A stretch of DNA of 56,603 nucleotides, taken from a virus. Every line of letters starts with the position of its first letter. Positions within the stretch are counted from its first letter, which is position 1. Below, piece after piece: positions 1 through 7,526 of the stretch. The notes below the pieces were generated by a model. It ran no database searches. It had not been told where the DNA came from and worked only from the letters and a program-made list of their open reading frames with translations. Made by a program: the position numbers and the translations under genes. The stretch is taken from positions 1 to 56,603 of IMG/VR virus record IMGVR_UViG_3300013137_000024; one strand, 5' to 3'.

Positions 1-1
1 C

Positions 2-3000
2 GTTTTGGGCTTGGTCAAGGGCCAACAAGCACCCCGTAAGGCCACGTTCTATACGTTCCAAGGGCCTATCGTCACGGGCGATGGTGGTGGTGTTACTGCT
101 ACCGATCCGTCTCAGGTGACTGTTCGGGTGAATGGAACCCAGGTGATTCCAACGGCTGTAGATGGTGCCAATCGGGCAGTAACCCTCTCAGTGGCTCCGG
201 CCCCGGGATCGGTTGTGTCCATCACCTACTACTTCAACACCTGGCAGGATACGTTTGATTACTTGCCCAACGTTGGAGTTTCTCAGGTGACCTCCTGCGG
301 GGATAGCCCCGGGTCTTCATCTTACATTCAAGGGGCTGATTTCGTTCTCCAGAATGACACCATTGTCTGGGGTACCGCAGTCACAACCGAAAGTGGGGTT
401 CATACCAGCGGGTCTACCTATTTCGGGACCGAGCAGATTTCCACCCTCCTGGTAGACAACCGGACTTTCATGTCTGAATGCTCTGCTGTAGTGGTGACGG
501 GGGCAGCGAGTCTGACCACATTCCAGCTGCCGTTCGATCCGACTCTTGGGAATGGCCGTGATACTCCGTTGGGGCAGTCTTTGTTCCAGACGGTGTCCAA
601 CTCCCGTATTGACCTCCCTGTCAACCGGCCGGACGTGGTGTGGGCATACTGGGGATGGGATGCTCAGGATGCTCTCGAACGTGGTCGGGTGGGGGTGCTC
701 AAAGTCGAAGGCAATGTCGTCACCTTGGCAGAAGCCATCCCAGTGGGTGCTCGGGTTTTCGCGACCTTCTACTACAGCACCCTGACCGATGAAGATTTCT
801 CCCTGACCTGTGTGGTTCCGGGGGCCTCGGGTGTTGGGACCTACACGGTCACGAAGTCTGATGGTTCCGCCGTGTTTGGTCCGACTTTCTCTACAACGTC
901 CAAGGGTCCATCCCTCAATGGAGTCACCATCGAGTTCCCTTCGGGATCCGAATTGACTCCGGATGTACATTTCGAGGGTCTTAGCGGGGCCTATTTCACC
1001 GGTCCTGTTCAGGAAGTGGCGTCCGTGGAATTCGCCACTCGTCAAGCCACTCCCGCTCGGTTCACCTCACCTGGAGCTGGCCCTTACGAGTTCATCAATG
1101 GGAGTTCGGATCATCTCAGAACGGTTGTCCACACGCAGGATATCGGGGCCGGAGGTTTGGACCTTGACAATCCCTCCGATTTCAACGGTGGGTTCTTTGC
1201 ATCCGTTGTGGGAAACGAGGTTGAGTATCCCAATGGTCAGGATTTTGATGTTCCGTTGGGATCGCATGAAGAGATCCTGTTGACCGTCGACAACGTAGAC
1301 ATCCTGGCCAAGACCGATGAAAATCTGACGGATGCCGATATCGGTGTATTTGCCACGGCAATCAATGCGGCTGCTTCTGGCCAGCAAGGCGTAGCAGTTG
1401 CCGGTGGCGCCGCGACAATTACCCTCGCAGCTGCGTCTCGTTCCAACCTCGATGATCGATACATCGGGTGGAGGGTGGTTGTAGGGAACGGGGCTGCCGT
1501 GGCCACGGCGGGGCAGATGCGGACGGTAACGGATTATGTCGGGGGCGCCGGAATTGCCACTGTGGATTCCGACTGGGATGTGGGTCCTATTCAGGCGCCA
1601 GATCCATATTACATTTACGATCCGAATGCTCGGGCAGCCATTGCTGGTACAACCGTATTCTCGGGTCCTGTGACGTTGGCCGCAGGCAAACATGAACATC
1701 TTCAACTCATCTATCACGGGGACAATTCCGGACTCGCGACTTTGGAATTCGTGGTATCCGATCCCGCCGCGGTTGCAACGGCAACAATCACGGTGGATCC
1801 TGCTGTAACTGGTGGTGATAGTGTCACCATTGGCGGATCGGGACCGGGTGCTGGTCCAGCTGTTGTGTTCGATTATGCTGCTGTACCCGACCCGGCGAAC
1901 CGGAAATTCAGCGATGCAGCAACGTTGGCTGCATCCATTACTGATCCGGCGGTGCAACCTTTGCTGGTGGCAGCCTTTGGATACCCGAAATCTCTTCCGG
2001 CAGAAACCATCTCTGCGGTTGCGGTCGGAACCGTTGTGACCATCACGTACAGCGTGGTGGGTTGGCACGGGGTTCAGACGACTTTGGCCAAGGGTGGCGA
2101 TCCCGCGCACATCACTCTGTCGGGGGCGTCTCTTGGGTTCACGGCAGCCGAGTACCAATTCGCGTCTGTAACCACTTTGGCGACGGCTGTTCAGGCCGCG
2201 GTGGACATTGCTGTGGTGGACGCCTGCGATACGGCTGGTGGCAATCCCGATTTCCTTGGTTTGGCCATCGAATGCGATGCCAATGCCAACAACCAACTCG
2301 AATTCCGGATCCAGCTGCCGGGGGTGGACTCCGCCGGATACATCCAGTTTCTGGATTCGACGGGCACTCCGGATGACGATTTCGCCATCCTCGCCGGGTT
2401 GGACACCGCTGCATCTGAAGCTCTCGGTCAGGCGGCCTTGCTTCAAGGGCCGATCGCCAAGACTTACGAATGCCCGGCTAGTGGATCGGCCAAGCCCTAT
2501 GACCGGTTGATTCTCCGCAACCGAATTCTGCCCGGTGGTGGCCCGAATAGCAGCATGAATGCTGCCGCGGTCGTAGCCCAGACGGGTTTGGCGGTTCAGG
2601 CCGCATCCTCTCTGTCTGGACTCGATATCGGGATGTTCGGTTTGGCAGAACGTACTGCCACGGTAAAAGCAGCGACCCTGACAAGTCGGGTGTCCTTGGC
2701 CGGCGGATTTGATGCCAATGCCGAAGTGCAACTCACGTTCTATGATGGTACGGGAACCAAGGCAGCCAACAACACCTTCTCGTTTGTGTTGGATGGCTAC
2801 GCTGTCACGGTTACTTTCGATTCGATCAGCACGGGAACGACTCGGGCGTTGGGTCCGACCTCGGTGGGTGGCCACACCACAGTTCTCGATCAGATCCAGG
2901 ATGCCCTGGCCGCTGTTCCCGGGACTCCTTTTGGGGACCGTGCCACTGTGTATGCGGCAGAATTGATCCGGCAAGAAGGCTGCGGGATCCGCATTATCGG

Positions 3001-4834
3001 AGCAGCCTATGACACGACGGCTGAAGTGACCATCGGTTCGGGCAATGCCAACGCCACATTGGGATTCTCGGCCGGACAGACTTCAGGCCGTTCCCCGGTT
3101 GAAGCCAAGGTTTTGGCCTCGGCCCTCAATGCCAACCGGGATTCCACGAGTTTGCTTTTTTACATGACCGATTTCACCTCGGAGGATCCCGGGGTCAAGT
3201 TTGCCAAGTATGGATTCGCGACGACTGAACTCGATGCCACCGGACTGGAATACCTGTACATCCAGGACGCTCCGACCCTGACCACGGGATTGGGCGCGGC
3301 CTCGACGTTGGAATTCCTGGATGCTTCGGCGGCCAATGCCCTCAATTACGGGACTCAATTGGGCATTCTCGATGGGGATGGGGCTACGGGCGAACCTGCT
3401 CTCAACGGATTTTTCGTCACGTCGAACAATCCGGCGGGATCCGGTTCTGTCAACACCTCCGTTCTCAATGATGGATTGGGCCAGGACGGCATCGTGGGAC
3501 AGACCTATCGGGATGATGTCACCGGATTGACTTTTACTGTCCTTCCCCGTGGATTCCATGACAACCCCACGGGTCCCTGGATCGCGTACCCGACAGGGGG
3601 TAATGCGACGTTCCGGTTTGACGTGAACAGCACGCTCAGGACCAATGTCAACATCCCGGTCAATGTCATCAATGGTGTCGAACTGAAGGTTTCGAACACC
3701 GTTGGGGTCACTGTCGGGGATACCGCAGTGGTTTCAACTCATGAGCGTGGTGGAAACGAACCGGGTATCGGGGATCTGTATTATGTCACCTACTACTACG
3801 TGAAAGAGGATTTCACCACTGCTTTCTACCGGAATTTCAATGTCATCGAGCAGAACTTTGGGCCGATCAACCCGGACAATCCTTTGTCGTTGGCTGCCTA
3901 TCTGGCTATCACCAACGGAGCAGTGGTGGTCGGATTGAAACAGGTTCCTCGGGAGGCAGATTCCATCTATGGGTCCCTGACGAGTTACCGGGATGCCATC
4001 ACTGAGTTGGAAGGGGTTCTTCCCGGTCAGGTGCAGCCGGACATGATCACCCCTCTTCGTGGGGACTCGACGCAATTGTTCCAGGTTCTCAAGAAGTCCA
4101 ATGATATCCAATCGAGTCCTCGGTATCGGGCGGAACGGACCTCGATCATCGGTCTCGCGGCCGGAACTCTTCCGGTAGCCGCTGGGAATCTGGCCCAGAC
4201 TTTGATGCACAACCGTATGCGGTTGGTCTATCCGGATCAGGCGGTGGTGTCACTCCAGGACAACGCGGGGAATACGTCAGATTACTTGATTGATGGCCCT
4301 TACATCGCGGCGGCCCTCACCGGCTCCGTGTGTTCCCCGAACGTCGATGTTGCAACTCCGTGGACTGGCCGGCGTCTTGTTGGATTCACTCAACTGGGTC
4401 GTAGACTCGATGCGGTTGAACAGAACCAACTGGCAATCAAAGGTGTCACCATCCTCGAAGACCAACCCCCCTTCCTGCGAGTTCGTCACGGTTTGACCAC
4501 GGATATCACCGGGGCAACCACAGATGGCAACATTTTGTTGGGTAAACTGCCGACCATCCGTCTGATTGCAGACGAGGTGCAACGCCAGACTCGAAACGTT
4601 CTTGAGAAGTTCATTGGGGTCAAGTTCATCCCCAGTATCCTTTCCCAGATCGAAGGACAACTGGCGGCTCTGCTGCGGTCTCTCGTGGCGGCGCAGATCA
4701 TCACAGCGTACACGGGCGTCAAAGCCGCTATGTCTGCCACAGATCCCACAACTGCGGAGATCTCGGCCTGGTATTCTCCGGTTTTCCCTCTTGATTACAT
4801 CGAGGTCAAGTTCAGGGTCCGTAGCAGCCTTTAG
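2..4834 (+). CDS. Giant contractile tail sheath protein (5' end probably outside the window)
   Basis: Forms the contractile outer tube of the tail. The last ~130 residues look like a tail sheath C-terminal domain: a segment with QRQTRNVLEKFIGVKFIPS, a leucine/alanine-rich helix, and a final strand ending in PLDYIEVKFRVRSSL, the usual way sheath proteins end. The frame is open to the left edge and the first possible start is a TTG at base 5 with no visible ribosome site, so the real start is probably upstream. At 1609 or more residues it is far longer than typical sheaths (roughly 400-700 residues). The extra ~1000 residues are beta-rich, threonine/glycine-rich repeats. At least two end in an LGF-type motif (about residues 596-716 and 900-1030) resembling modules in other proteins of this cluster. 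Sheath identity rests on the C-terminus and on position before the tube gene; the insert functions (outer decoration, adhesion) are inference. Confidence 0.8.
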   Translation, partial: VLGLVKGQQAPRKATFYTFQGPIVTGDGGGVTATDPSQVTVRVNGTQVIPTAVDGANRAVTLSVAPAPGSVVSITYYFNTWQDTFDYLPNVGVSQVTSCGDSPGSSSYIQGADFVLQNDTIVWGTAVTTESGVHTSGSTYFGTEQISTLLVDNRTFMSECSAVVVTGAASLTTFQLPFDPTLGNGRDTPLGQSLFQTVSNSRIDLPVNRPDVVWAYWGWDAQDALERGRVGVLKVEGNVVTLAEAIPVGARVFATFYYSTLTDEDFSLTCVVPGASGVGTYTVTKSDGSAVFGPTFSTTSKGPSLNGVTIEFPSGSELTPDVHFEGLSGAYFTGPVQEVASVEFATRQATPARFTSPGAGPYEFINGSSDHLRTVVHTQDIGAGGLDLDNPSDFNGGFFASVVGNEVEYPNGQDFDVPLGSHEEILLTVDNVDILAKTDENLTDADIGVFATAINAAASGQQGVAVAGGAATITLAAASRSNLDDRYIGWRVVVGNGAAVATAGQMRTVTDYVGGAGIATVDSDWDVGPIQAPDPYYIYDPNARAAIAGTTVFSGPVTLAAGKHEHLQLIYHGDNSGLATLEFVVSDPAAVATATITVDPAVTGGDSVTIGGSGPGAGPAVVFDYAAVPDPANRKFSDAATLAASITDPAVQPLLVAAFGYPKSLPAETISAVAVGTVVTITYSVVGWHGVQTTLAKGGDPAHITLSGASLGFTAAEYQFASVTTLATAVQAAVDIAVVDACDTAGGNPDFLGLAIECDANANNQLEFRIQLPGVDSAGYIQFLDSTGTPDDDFAILAGLDTAASEALGQAALLQGPIAKTYECPASGSAKPYDRLILRNRILPGGGPNSSMNAAAVVAQTGLAVQAASSLSGLDIGMFGLAERTATVKAATLTSRVSLAGGFDANAEVQLTFYDGTGTKAANNTFSFVLDGYAVTVTFDSISTGTTRALGPTSVGGHTTVLDQIQDALAAVPGTPFGDRATVYAAELIRQEGCGIRIIGAAYDTTAEVTIGSGNANATLGFSAGQTSGRSPVEAKVLASALNANRDSTSLLFYMTDFTSEDPGVKFAKYGFATTELDATGLEYLYIQDAPTLTTGLGAASTLEFLDASAANALNYGTQLGILDGDGATGEPALNGFFVTSNNPAGSGSVNTSVLNDGLGQDGIVGQTYRDDVTGLTFTVLPRGFHDNPTGPWIAYPTGGNATFRFDVNSTLRTNVNIPVNVINGVELKVSNTVGVTVGDTAVVSTHERGGNEPGIGDLYYVTYYYVKEDFTTAFYRNFNVIEQNFGPINPDNPLSLAAYLAITNGAVVVGLKQVPREADSIYGSLTSYRDAITELEGVLPGQVQPDMITPLRGDSTQLFQVLKKSNDIQSSPRYRAERTSIIGLAAGTLPVAAGNLAQTLMHNRMRLVYPDQAVVSLQDNAGNTSDYLIDGPYIAAALTGSVCSPNVDVATPWTGRRLVGFTQLGRRLDAVEQNQLAIKGVTILEDQPPFLRVRHGLTTDITGATTDGNILLGKLPTIRLIADEVQRQTRNVLEKFIGVKFIPSILSQIEGQLAALLRSLVAAQIITAYTGVKAAMSATDPTTAEISAWYSPVFPLDYIEVKFRVRSSL

Positions 4835-4880
4835 CCAATAGATCCTGGTACTTACGCATCACCAAGAAATCCCAGACATT

Positions 4881-4909
4881 TTGAGATTGGGGTTCGGTAT
4901 TTCCATTAT
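4881..4909 (+). promoter_or_regulatory. Possible promoter before the small paralogue pair
   Basis: The 113-base gap after the sheath gene contains TTGAGA (4881-4886) and CATTAT (4904-4909) with a 17-base spacer, a partial sigma-70-type match. The -10 box is poor, so this is a weak call. Nothing else is recognisable in the gap apart from the ribosome site GGAGG at 4938-4942. Confidence 0.22.
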
Positions 4910-4947
4910 ACACTTTTCCTTTGTAGGACCTGCCTGTGGAGGCACAA

Positions 4948-5427
4948 ATGTCTTTTGATTTGAAGAACGCCATGTTTGCATCAGTCGGCAAGTACAATCG
5001 GGATCAAGGAAAGCACGCCCACATGGTGTCACACCTAGAAAAACTTTGGGGTCCGACGATTCGTACTGCGACAACTATTACGGTGGGACCTCAGACGAAT
5101 TTCAAGAATCTTCTGGAACAGGGATTCGTAATTCCCCTGCAGGAATTCCTCACAGATCAGTTGGGACCTTTGGTATGGCAAATTCGGCCGTTGGAAGATT
5201 ATTTTGGGGTGAGTGGCGAAGCCCTTTCTGGCTCGGGTCTTTACTTTGAAGTTTATATCACAGGCAAAGAGTTCAGAACCATTACCCTACGTTTTCTGGG
5301 TGAAAACCAATCACGTAAGGAAATCCGGATGCCTTTTCGTTGGGAACAACCTTTGTCCAGGATTTTTCTCCTGATTGGAGACAAGCTGAAAATCTTATGG
5401 TTTGAGGAGGATACCACTTCTGGGTGA
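4948..5427 (+). CDS. Unknown small virion-region protein, first of a paralogous pair
   Basis: 159 residues if translation starts at the ATG at 4948, which has GGAGG at 4938-4942 five bases upstream. An in-frame GTG at 4936 overlaps that site and is less likely. I do not recognise the family. The stretch EKLWGPTIRTA near residue 31, followed by a PLxxxL helix, is repeated in the next gene (EKLWGPVIKVA), and 17 bases are identical at 5038-5054 and 5558-5574, so the two are paralogues. The C-terminus looks altered. In the downstream duplicate copy this frame would end KLKYLMV-stop, but a one-base difference in copy 1 makes the gene read on to end in EEDTTSG. Position after the sheath gene suggests a tail or neck role, which is inference. 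Confidence 0.75.
   Translation: MSFDLKNAMFASVGKYNRDQGKHAHMVSHLEKLWGPTIRTATTITVGPQTNFKNLLEQGFVIPLQEFLTDQLGPLVWQIRPLEDYFGVSGEALSGSGLYFEVYITGKEFRTITLRFLGENQSRKEIRMPFRWEQPLSRIFLLIGDKLKILWFEEDTTSG
5294..5417 (+). repeat. Tandem duplication, copy 1 (124 bp)
   Basis: Starts TTCTGGGTGAAAACC and ends GAGGAGGATACCAC. It is followed directly by copy 2, which differs at a handful of bases and is one base longer. Copy 1 forms the 3' end of the coding region at 4948-5427 and contains a ribosome-site-like GAGGAGG that has no start codon after it. Confidence 0.93.
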
Positions 5428-5542
5428 AAACCAATCACGTAAGGAAATCCGGATGCCTTTTCGTTGGGAACAACCTTTGTCCAGGATTTGTCTCCTGATT
5501 GGAGACAAGCTAAAATATCTTATGGTTTGAGAAGGATACCAC
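5418..5542 (+). repeat. Tandem duplication, copy 2 (125 bp)
   Basis: Directly abuts copy 1 and ends one base before the ATG at 5543, so it supplies that gene's ribosome site (GAAGG). It is otherwise noncoding. In the frame of the upstream gene it would read KLKYLMV then TGA at 5528-5530, which is probably the ancestral end of that gene. Confidence 0.93.
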
Positions 5543-5998
5543 ATGGCACAGCAGATCGAAAAACTTTGGGGTCCAGTGATCAAGGTGGCGAACAACGTAA
5601 TGATCCCGATGACGAGTTCGACCACGTTTGGGGACATCTTGGAAACGACGTTTTCTACGCCACTCCGGGATGCTTTGACGAAAGCTTTGGCAAATTTCGG
5701 ATGGGTGTTCGAAGAGGAACTGGCCAATGATAATCACGGGGTGTACGGGTGGCGGGACTCCGCGGAGGGTGAAGAACGGTATGAACTTGAGGTCCTTCTC
5801 TCCAAGGACTTCAAGGTCATCAATATCAAGTACACTGAACCCACCAAGTCTCCCGTATCCAGCTCCATTCCATTCCTTGCCACTATTCGTCAGCCCCTGC
5901 TCCGTCTATTCTCTTTGATCGTGGGCAAGATTCCGAGGGGTGCTTTCGAGCCTGTTCCTATACCTGAAGAAGATGATGAGGAAATTCTCGATGTCTGA
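5543..5998 (+). CDS. Unknown small virion-region protein, second of a paralogous pair
   Basis: 151 residues, ATG at 5543 behind GAAGG at about 5531-5535. The N-terminus (QIEKLWGPVIKVANN) matches the preceding gene, followed by a similar TFxxILExxFxxPL segment, so this is a tandem paralogue with a diverged second half. The middle has an acidic stretch (DSAEGEERYELEV) and the end is very acidic (IPEEDDEEILDV). No enzyme motif or membrane segment is visible. The stop overlaps the start of the next gene by eight bases, indicating co-translation. Function unknown; a sheath-associated or tail-terminator role would fit the position but is not shown. Confidence 0.8.
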   Translation: MAQQIEKLWGPVIKVANNVMIPMTSSTTFGDILETTFSTPLRDALTKALANFGWVFEEELANDNHGVYGWRDSAEGEERYELEVLLSKDFKVINIKYTEPTKSPVSSSIPFLATIRQPLLRLFSLIVGKIPRGAFEPVPIPEEDDEEILDV

Positions 5999-6374
5999 TG
6001 CTGCACACCGGGTTGCGAACCATTGGGTAAAATGTGCGGGAAGAAACCTTCGGGAACAACTCAAAAGTATTTCAGATCGGGCGGCCCAAGCGGCGTTACA
6101 GACTCAACGTGTTGGCACGATGGCTCTTGAGGAACGTCTGAAACGAGCCCTGGAAAATCGTGGTGGATTCATTGTCCGAAAATTGGAATTCAGGTGGATC
6201 AGGGGGATCGTGTACATCGATATTATGATTGTGGTTCCCGATGCGTTAGGGAAATCGGGGGCCGAGGATTTGCTGACGGAGATTTTAGGGGGGACTTACC
6301 CCTACCGGGTCATTGGACGATTGGATTCTGCTCATTCTGAGCTTTGGGGATATGCGGGCAAGGCAGTAGAATAA
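5991..6374 (+). CDS. Small hypothetical protein (possible tail completion role)
   Basis: 127 residues from the ATG at 5991, which overlaps the preceding stop and has GAGG at 5978-5981. In-frame starts further up lie inside the previous gene and are less likely. The N-terminal half is a basic helical region (AAHRVANHWVKCAGRNLREQ and onward). The second half has strand-like segments (KLEFRWIRGIVYIDIMIVVP). No family recognised. Last gene before a perfect hairpin at 6385-6421, so it probably closes the sheath transcription unit. Confidence 0.75.
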   Translation: MSDAAHRVANHWVKCAGRNLREQLKSISDRAAQAALQTQRVGTMALEERLKRALENRGGFIVRKLEFRWIRGIVYIDIMIVVPDALGKSGAEDLLTEILGGTYPYRVIGRLDSAHSELWGYAGKAVE

Positions 6375-6384
6375 CAGCGGGTGA

Positions 6385-6421
6385 CCGGTTCCGGAGGGAT
6401 GGGGGATCCCTCCGGAACCGG
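6385..6421. terminator. Perfect 15-bp hairpin between convergent genes
   Basis: Arms 6385-6399 (CCGGTTCCGGAGGGA) and 6407-6421 (TCCCTCCGGAACCGG) are perfectly complementary around a 7-base loop. It sits between the stop at 6374 on the plus strand and the end of the minus-strand gene at 6434. The plus strand continues CCCGTTCTT, only moderately T-rich. Best read as a bidirectional terminator. Confidence 0.75.
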
Positions 6422-6433
6422 CCCGTTCTTGCA

Positions 6434-6916
6434 TCAGTGCGCCGCGGCGGTCGGCTCGGCCTTCCGCTTCGTGACCTTGCCGGTCTTCTTCGCGGCCTCG
6501 AGGCGCTCCACGGCGGCCTTCTTCGCGGCGTTGGACGGCTTCTTGCCCTTCGGGATCAGGTCCGAGATGTCCACGCCGGCTCCCTGCGCATCCGCCCACA
6601 GCAGGCTGGCGGACGGCAGATCCGACTTGCGGCGCGGCACCCGCCCCTCCTTGCCGTTCCGCGGCTGGGTGAGGACCTCCACCGCCACCTCGCCATCTTC
6701 CGACACGATCAGCCGGGCCACGCCCGTCATCCCCTTCTGCCGGGCGAGACCATCCGCGATGGTCTGGTACACCGGCCCCTTCAGGCTGTCGTCCACCGCC
6801 TTCTGAGCGGCAGCGTGCGCTGCCGCCGTCTCCTGGAGACGCTTGATCATCGCGTCATCGATCTCGGGCAGCACGTTCTGAGGCACTGCGAATGCGAACA
6901 CCTTGCGATCCATCAT
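6434..6916 (-). CDS. GC-rich minus-strand hypothetical protein, foreign-looking
   Basis: 160 residues, starting at the ATG complementary to 6914-6916 with GGAGG on the minus strand (plus bases 6924-6928) seven bases upstream. It is the only minus-strand gene in the window. Composition is unlike its neighbours: three 60-base lines inside it hold 43, 45 and 42 G+C, against 30 in a line of the preceding gene. The N-terminus is strand-like (KVFAFAVPQNVLPEID), then alanine-rich helices, then a basic lysine/alanine tail (KKAAVERLEAAKKTGKVTKR), which could bind nucleic acid. I do not recognise the family. Composition, orientation and its own terminator suggest a recently acquired moron-type gene. 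An overlapping plus-strand frame was rejected. Confidence 0.72.
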   Translation of the reverse strand: MMDRKVFAFAVPQNVLPEIDDAMIKRLQETAAAHAAAQKAVDDSLKGPVYQTIADGLARQKGMTGVARLIVSEDGEVAVEVLTQPRNGKEGRVPRRKSDLPSASLLWADAQGAGVDISDLIPKGKKPSNAAKKAAVERLEAAKKTGKVTKRKAEPTAAAH

Positions 6917-6948
6917 TTCTGAACCTCCGTTTTTTGGCCTTTTTTCAC

Positions 6949-6968
6949 CCGGGAATCCATATTCCCGG
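6949..6968. promoter_or_regulatory. Perfect dyad in the divergent control region
   Basis: CCGGGAAT (6949-6956) and ATTCCCGG (6961-6968) are perfect inverted repeats around CCAT. They lie in the leader of the minus-strand gene, between its possible promoter and its ribosome site. This could be a MerR operator or an RNA hairpin; the sequence does not decide. Runs of T flank it at 6930-6945. Confidence 0.4.
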
Positions 6969-6980
6969 AAACCAGGGACA

Positions 6981-7008
6981 ATGATAGTGTCATTTTTCTG
7001 AATTGCAA
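6981..7008 (-). promoter_or_regulatory. Possible promoter of the minus-strand gene
   Basis: On the minus strand TTGCAA (plus 7003-7008) and TATCAT (plus 6981-6986) are 16 bases apart, a moderate sigma-70-type match. The -10 box lies in a short dyad, AATGA-N5-TCATT at 6980-6994, which could be an operator for the neighbouring regulator. Confidence 0.35.
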
Positions 7009-7077
7009 CTGTTTCTCACGAACTTTTTGCAATCTTGGGAGAAAAGTTTGCGAGTTGACCCATTTGACACTGACCTC

Positions 7078-7106
7078 TTGACAGTGGATGACAGCATGGG
7101 TATAGT
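7078..7106 (+). promoter_or_regulatory. Near-consensus sigma-70 promoter of the MerR/VWA unit
   Basis: TTGACA at 7078-7083, a 17-base spacer and TATAGT at 7101-7106 form the best promoter seen in the window. The ribosome site of the next gene (GGAGG 7117-7121) follows closely, so the leader would be very short. TGAC recurs at 7056, 7065, 7071, 7079 and 7089, which may be a protein-binding array. The spacer is the normal 17 bases, not the 19-20 of classical MerR-activated promoters. Confidence 0.6.
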
Positions 7107-7128
7107 TGGAAGGTTGGGAGGTATCCCG

Positions 7129-7503
7129 ATGACGATGAACCAGTTGAGTGAAGCGAGTGGGTTGACACCCCGAACTATCCGATACTACGTGGCCAACGGG
7201 TTGTTACCCACCCCGAAACGAGGGACAAAATCCCCGTATTCTAAAGAACATCTCGATGTCATTCGGAAGATCAAGGAGTGGCAGTTTGGGGGGAAATCGT
7301 TGGACGAGATCCGATTTCTGTTGTGTCAACCCCCGGCAGCAGAACCCCCCAAAGAGATTCCCATGCCCGAGTCGGAGACATGGGAGCAGCACCGGTTGGC
7401 AGACGATGTGGTCGTACAGGTGAAAGCAGGGCTCCCCATGGAGCGGTCATTGCGGGTAGCTCAGGCCATGAAAGGGTTTTTCATGGCCCTGAGGGACGAA
7501 TAG
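7129..7503 (+). CDS. MerR-family transcriptional regulator
   Basis: 124 residues from the ATG at 7129, chosen because GGGAGG lies seven bases upstream; the open frame extends back to 7003 but without a ribosome site and across the promoter. The N-terminus is a classic MerR winged helix-turn-helix: MNQLSEASGLTPRTIRYYVA, then GLLPTP, a wing, and a helix ending in SLDEIRFLL. MerR proteins bind DNA as dimers, with the C-terminal part sensing a signal. Here the C-terminal part is short, with a proline-rich linker (QPPAAEPPKEIPMPE) and no conserved cysteine cluster, so no metal or redox effector can be named. It lies 23 bases before the VIT-VWA gene and probably controls that gene and/or the divergent GC-rich gene. 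Confidence 0.88.
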   Translation: MTMNQLSEASGLTPRTIRYYVANGLLPTPKRGTKSPYSKEHLDVIRKIKEWQFGGKSLDEIRFLLCQPPAAEPPKEIPMPESETWEQHRLADDVVVQVKAGLPMERSLRVAQAMKGFFMALRDE

Positions 7504-7526
7504 AGAACAACCCATCGGAGGTCGTC

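Noticed and set aside
1067-2974. 635-residue minus-strand open frame opposite the sheath gene
   Set aside because: No ribosome site, composition rich in Arg/Ser/Gly as expected for an antisense shadow, and the plus strand has a clear structural gene.
5418-5542. CRISPR-like or insertion-sequence repeat
   Set aside because: Only two directly adjacent copies without spacers, inverted ends or transposase; a simple tandem duplication explains it.
6344-6922. 192-residue plus-strand open frame over the GC-rich gene
   Set aside because: Starts inside the previous gene, crosses the terminator hairpin, has no ribosome site and is Arg/Leu-rich, typical of a GC-rich shadow; the minus-strand frame has a proper start.
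7003-7128. Upstream extension of the MerR gene
   Set aside because: No ribosome site, and it would place the best promoter in the window inside the coding region. ATG 7129 has GGGAGG.
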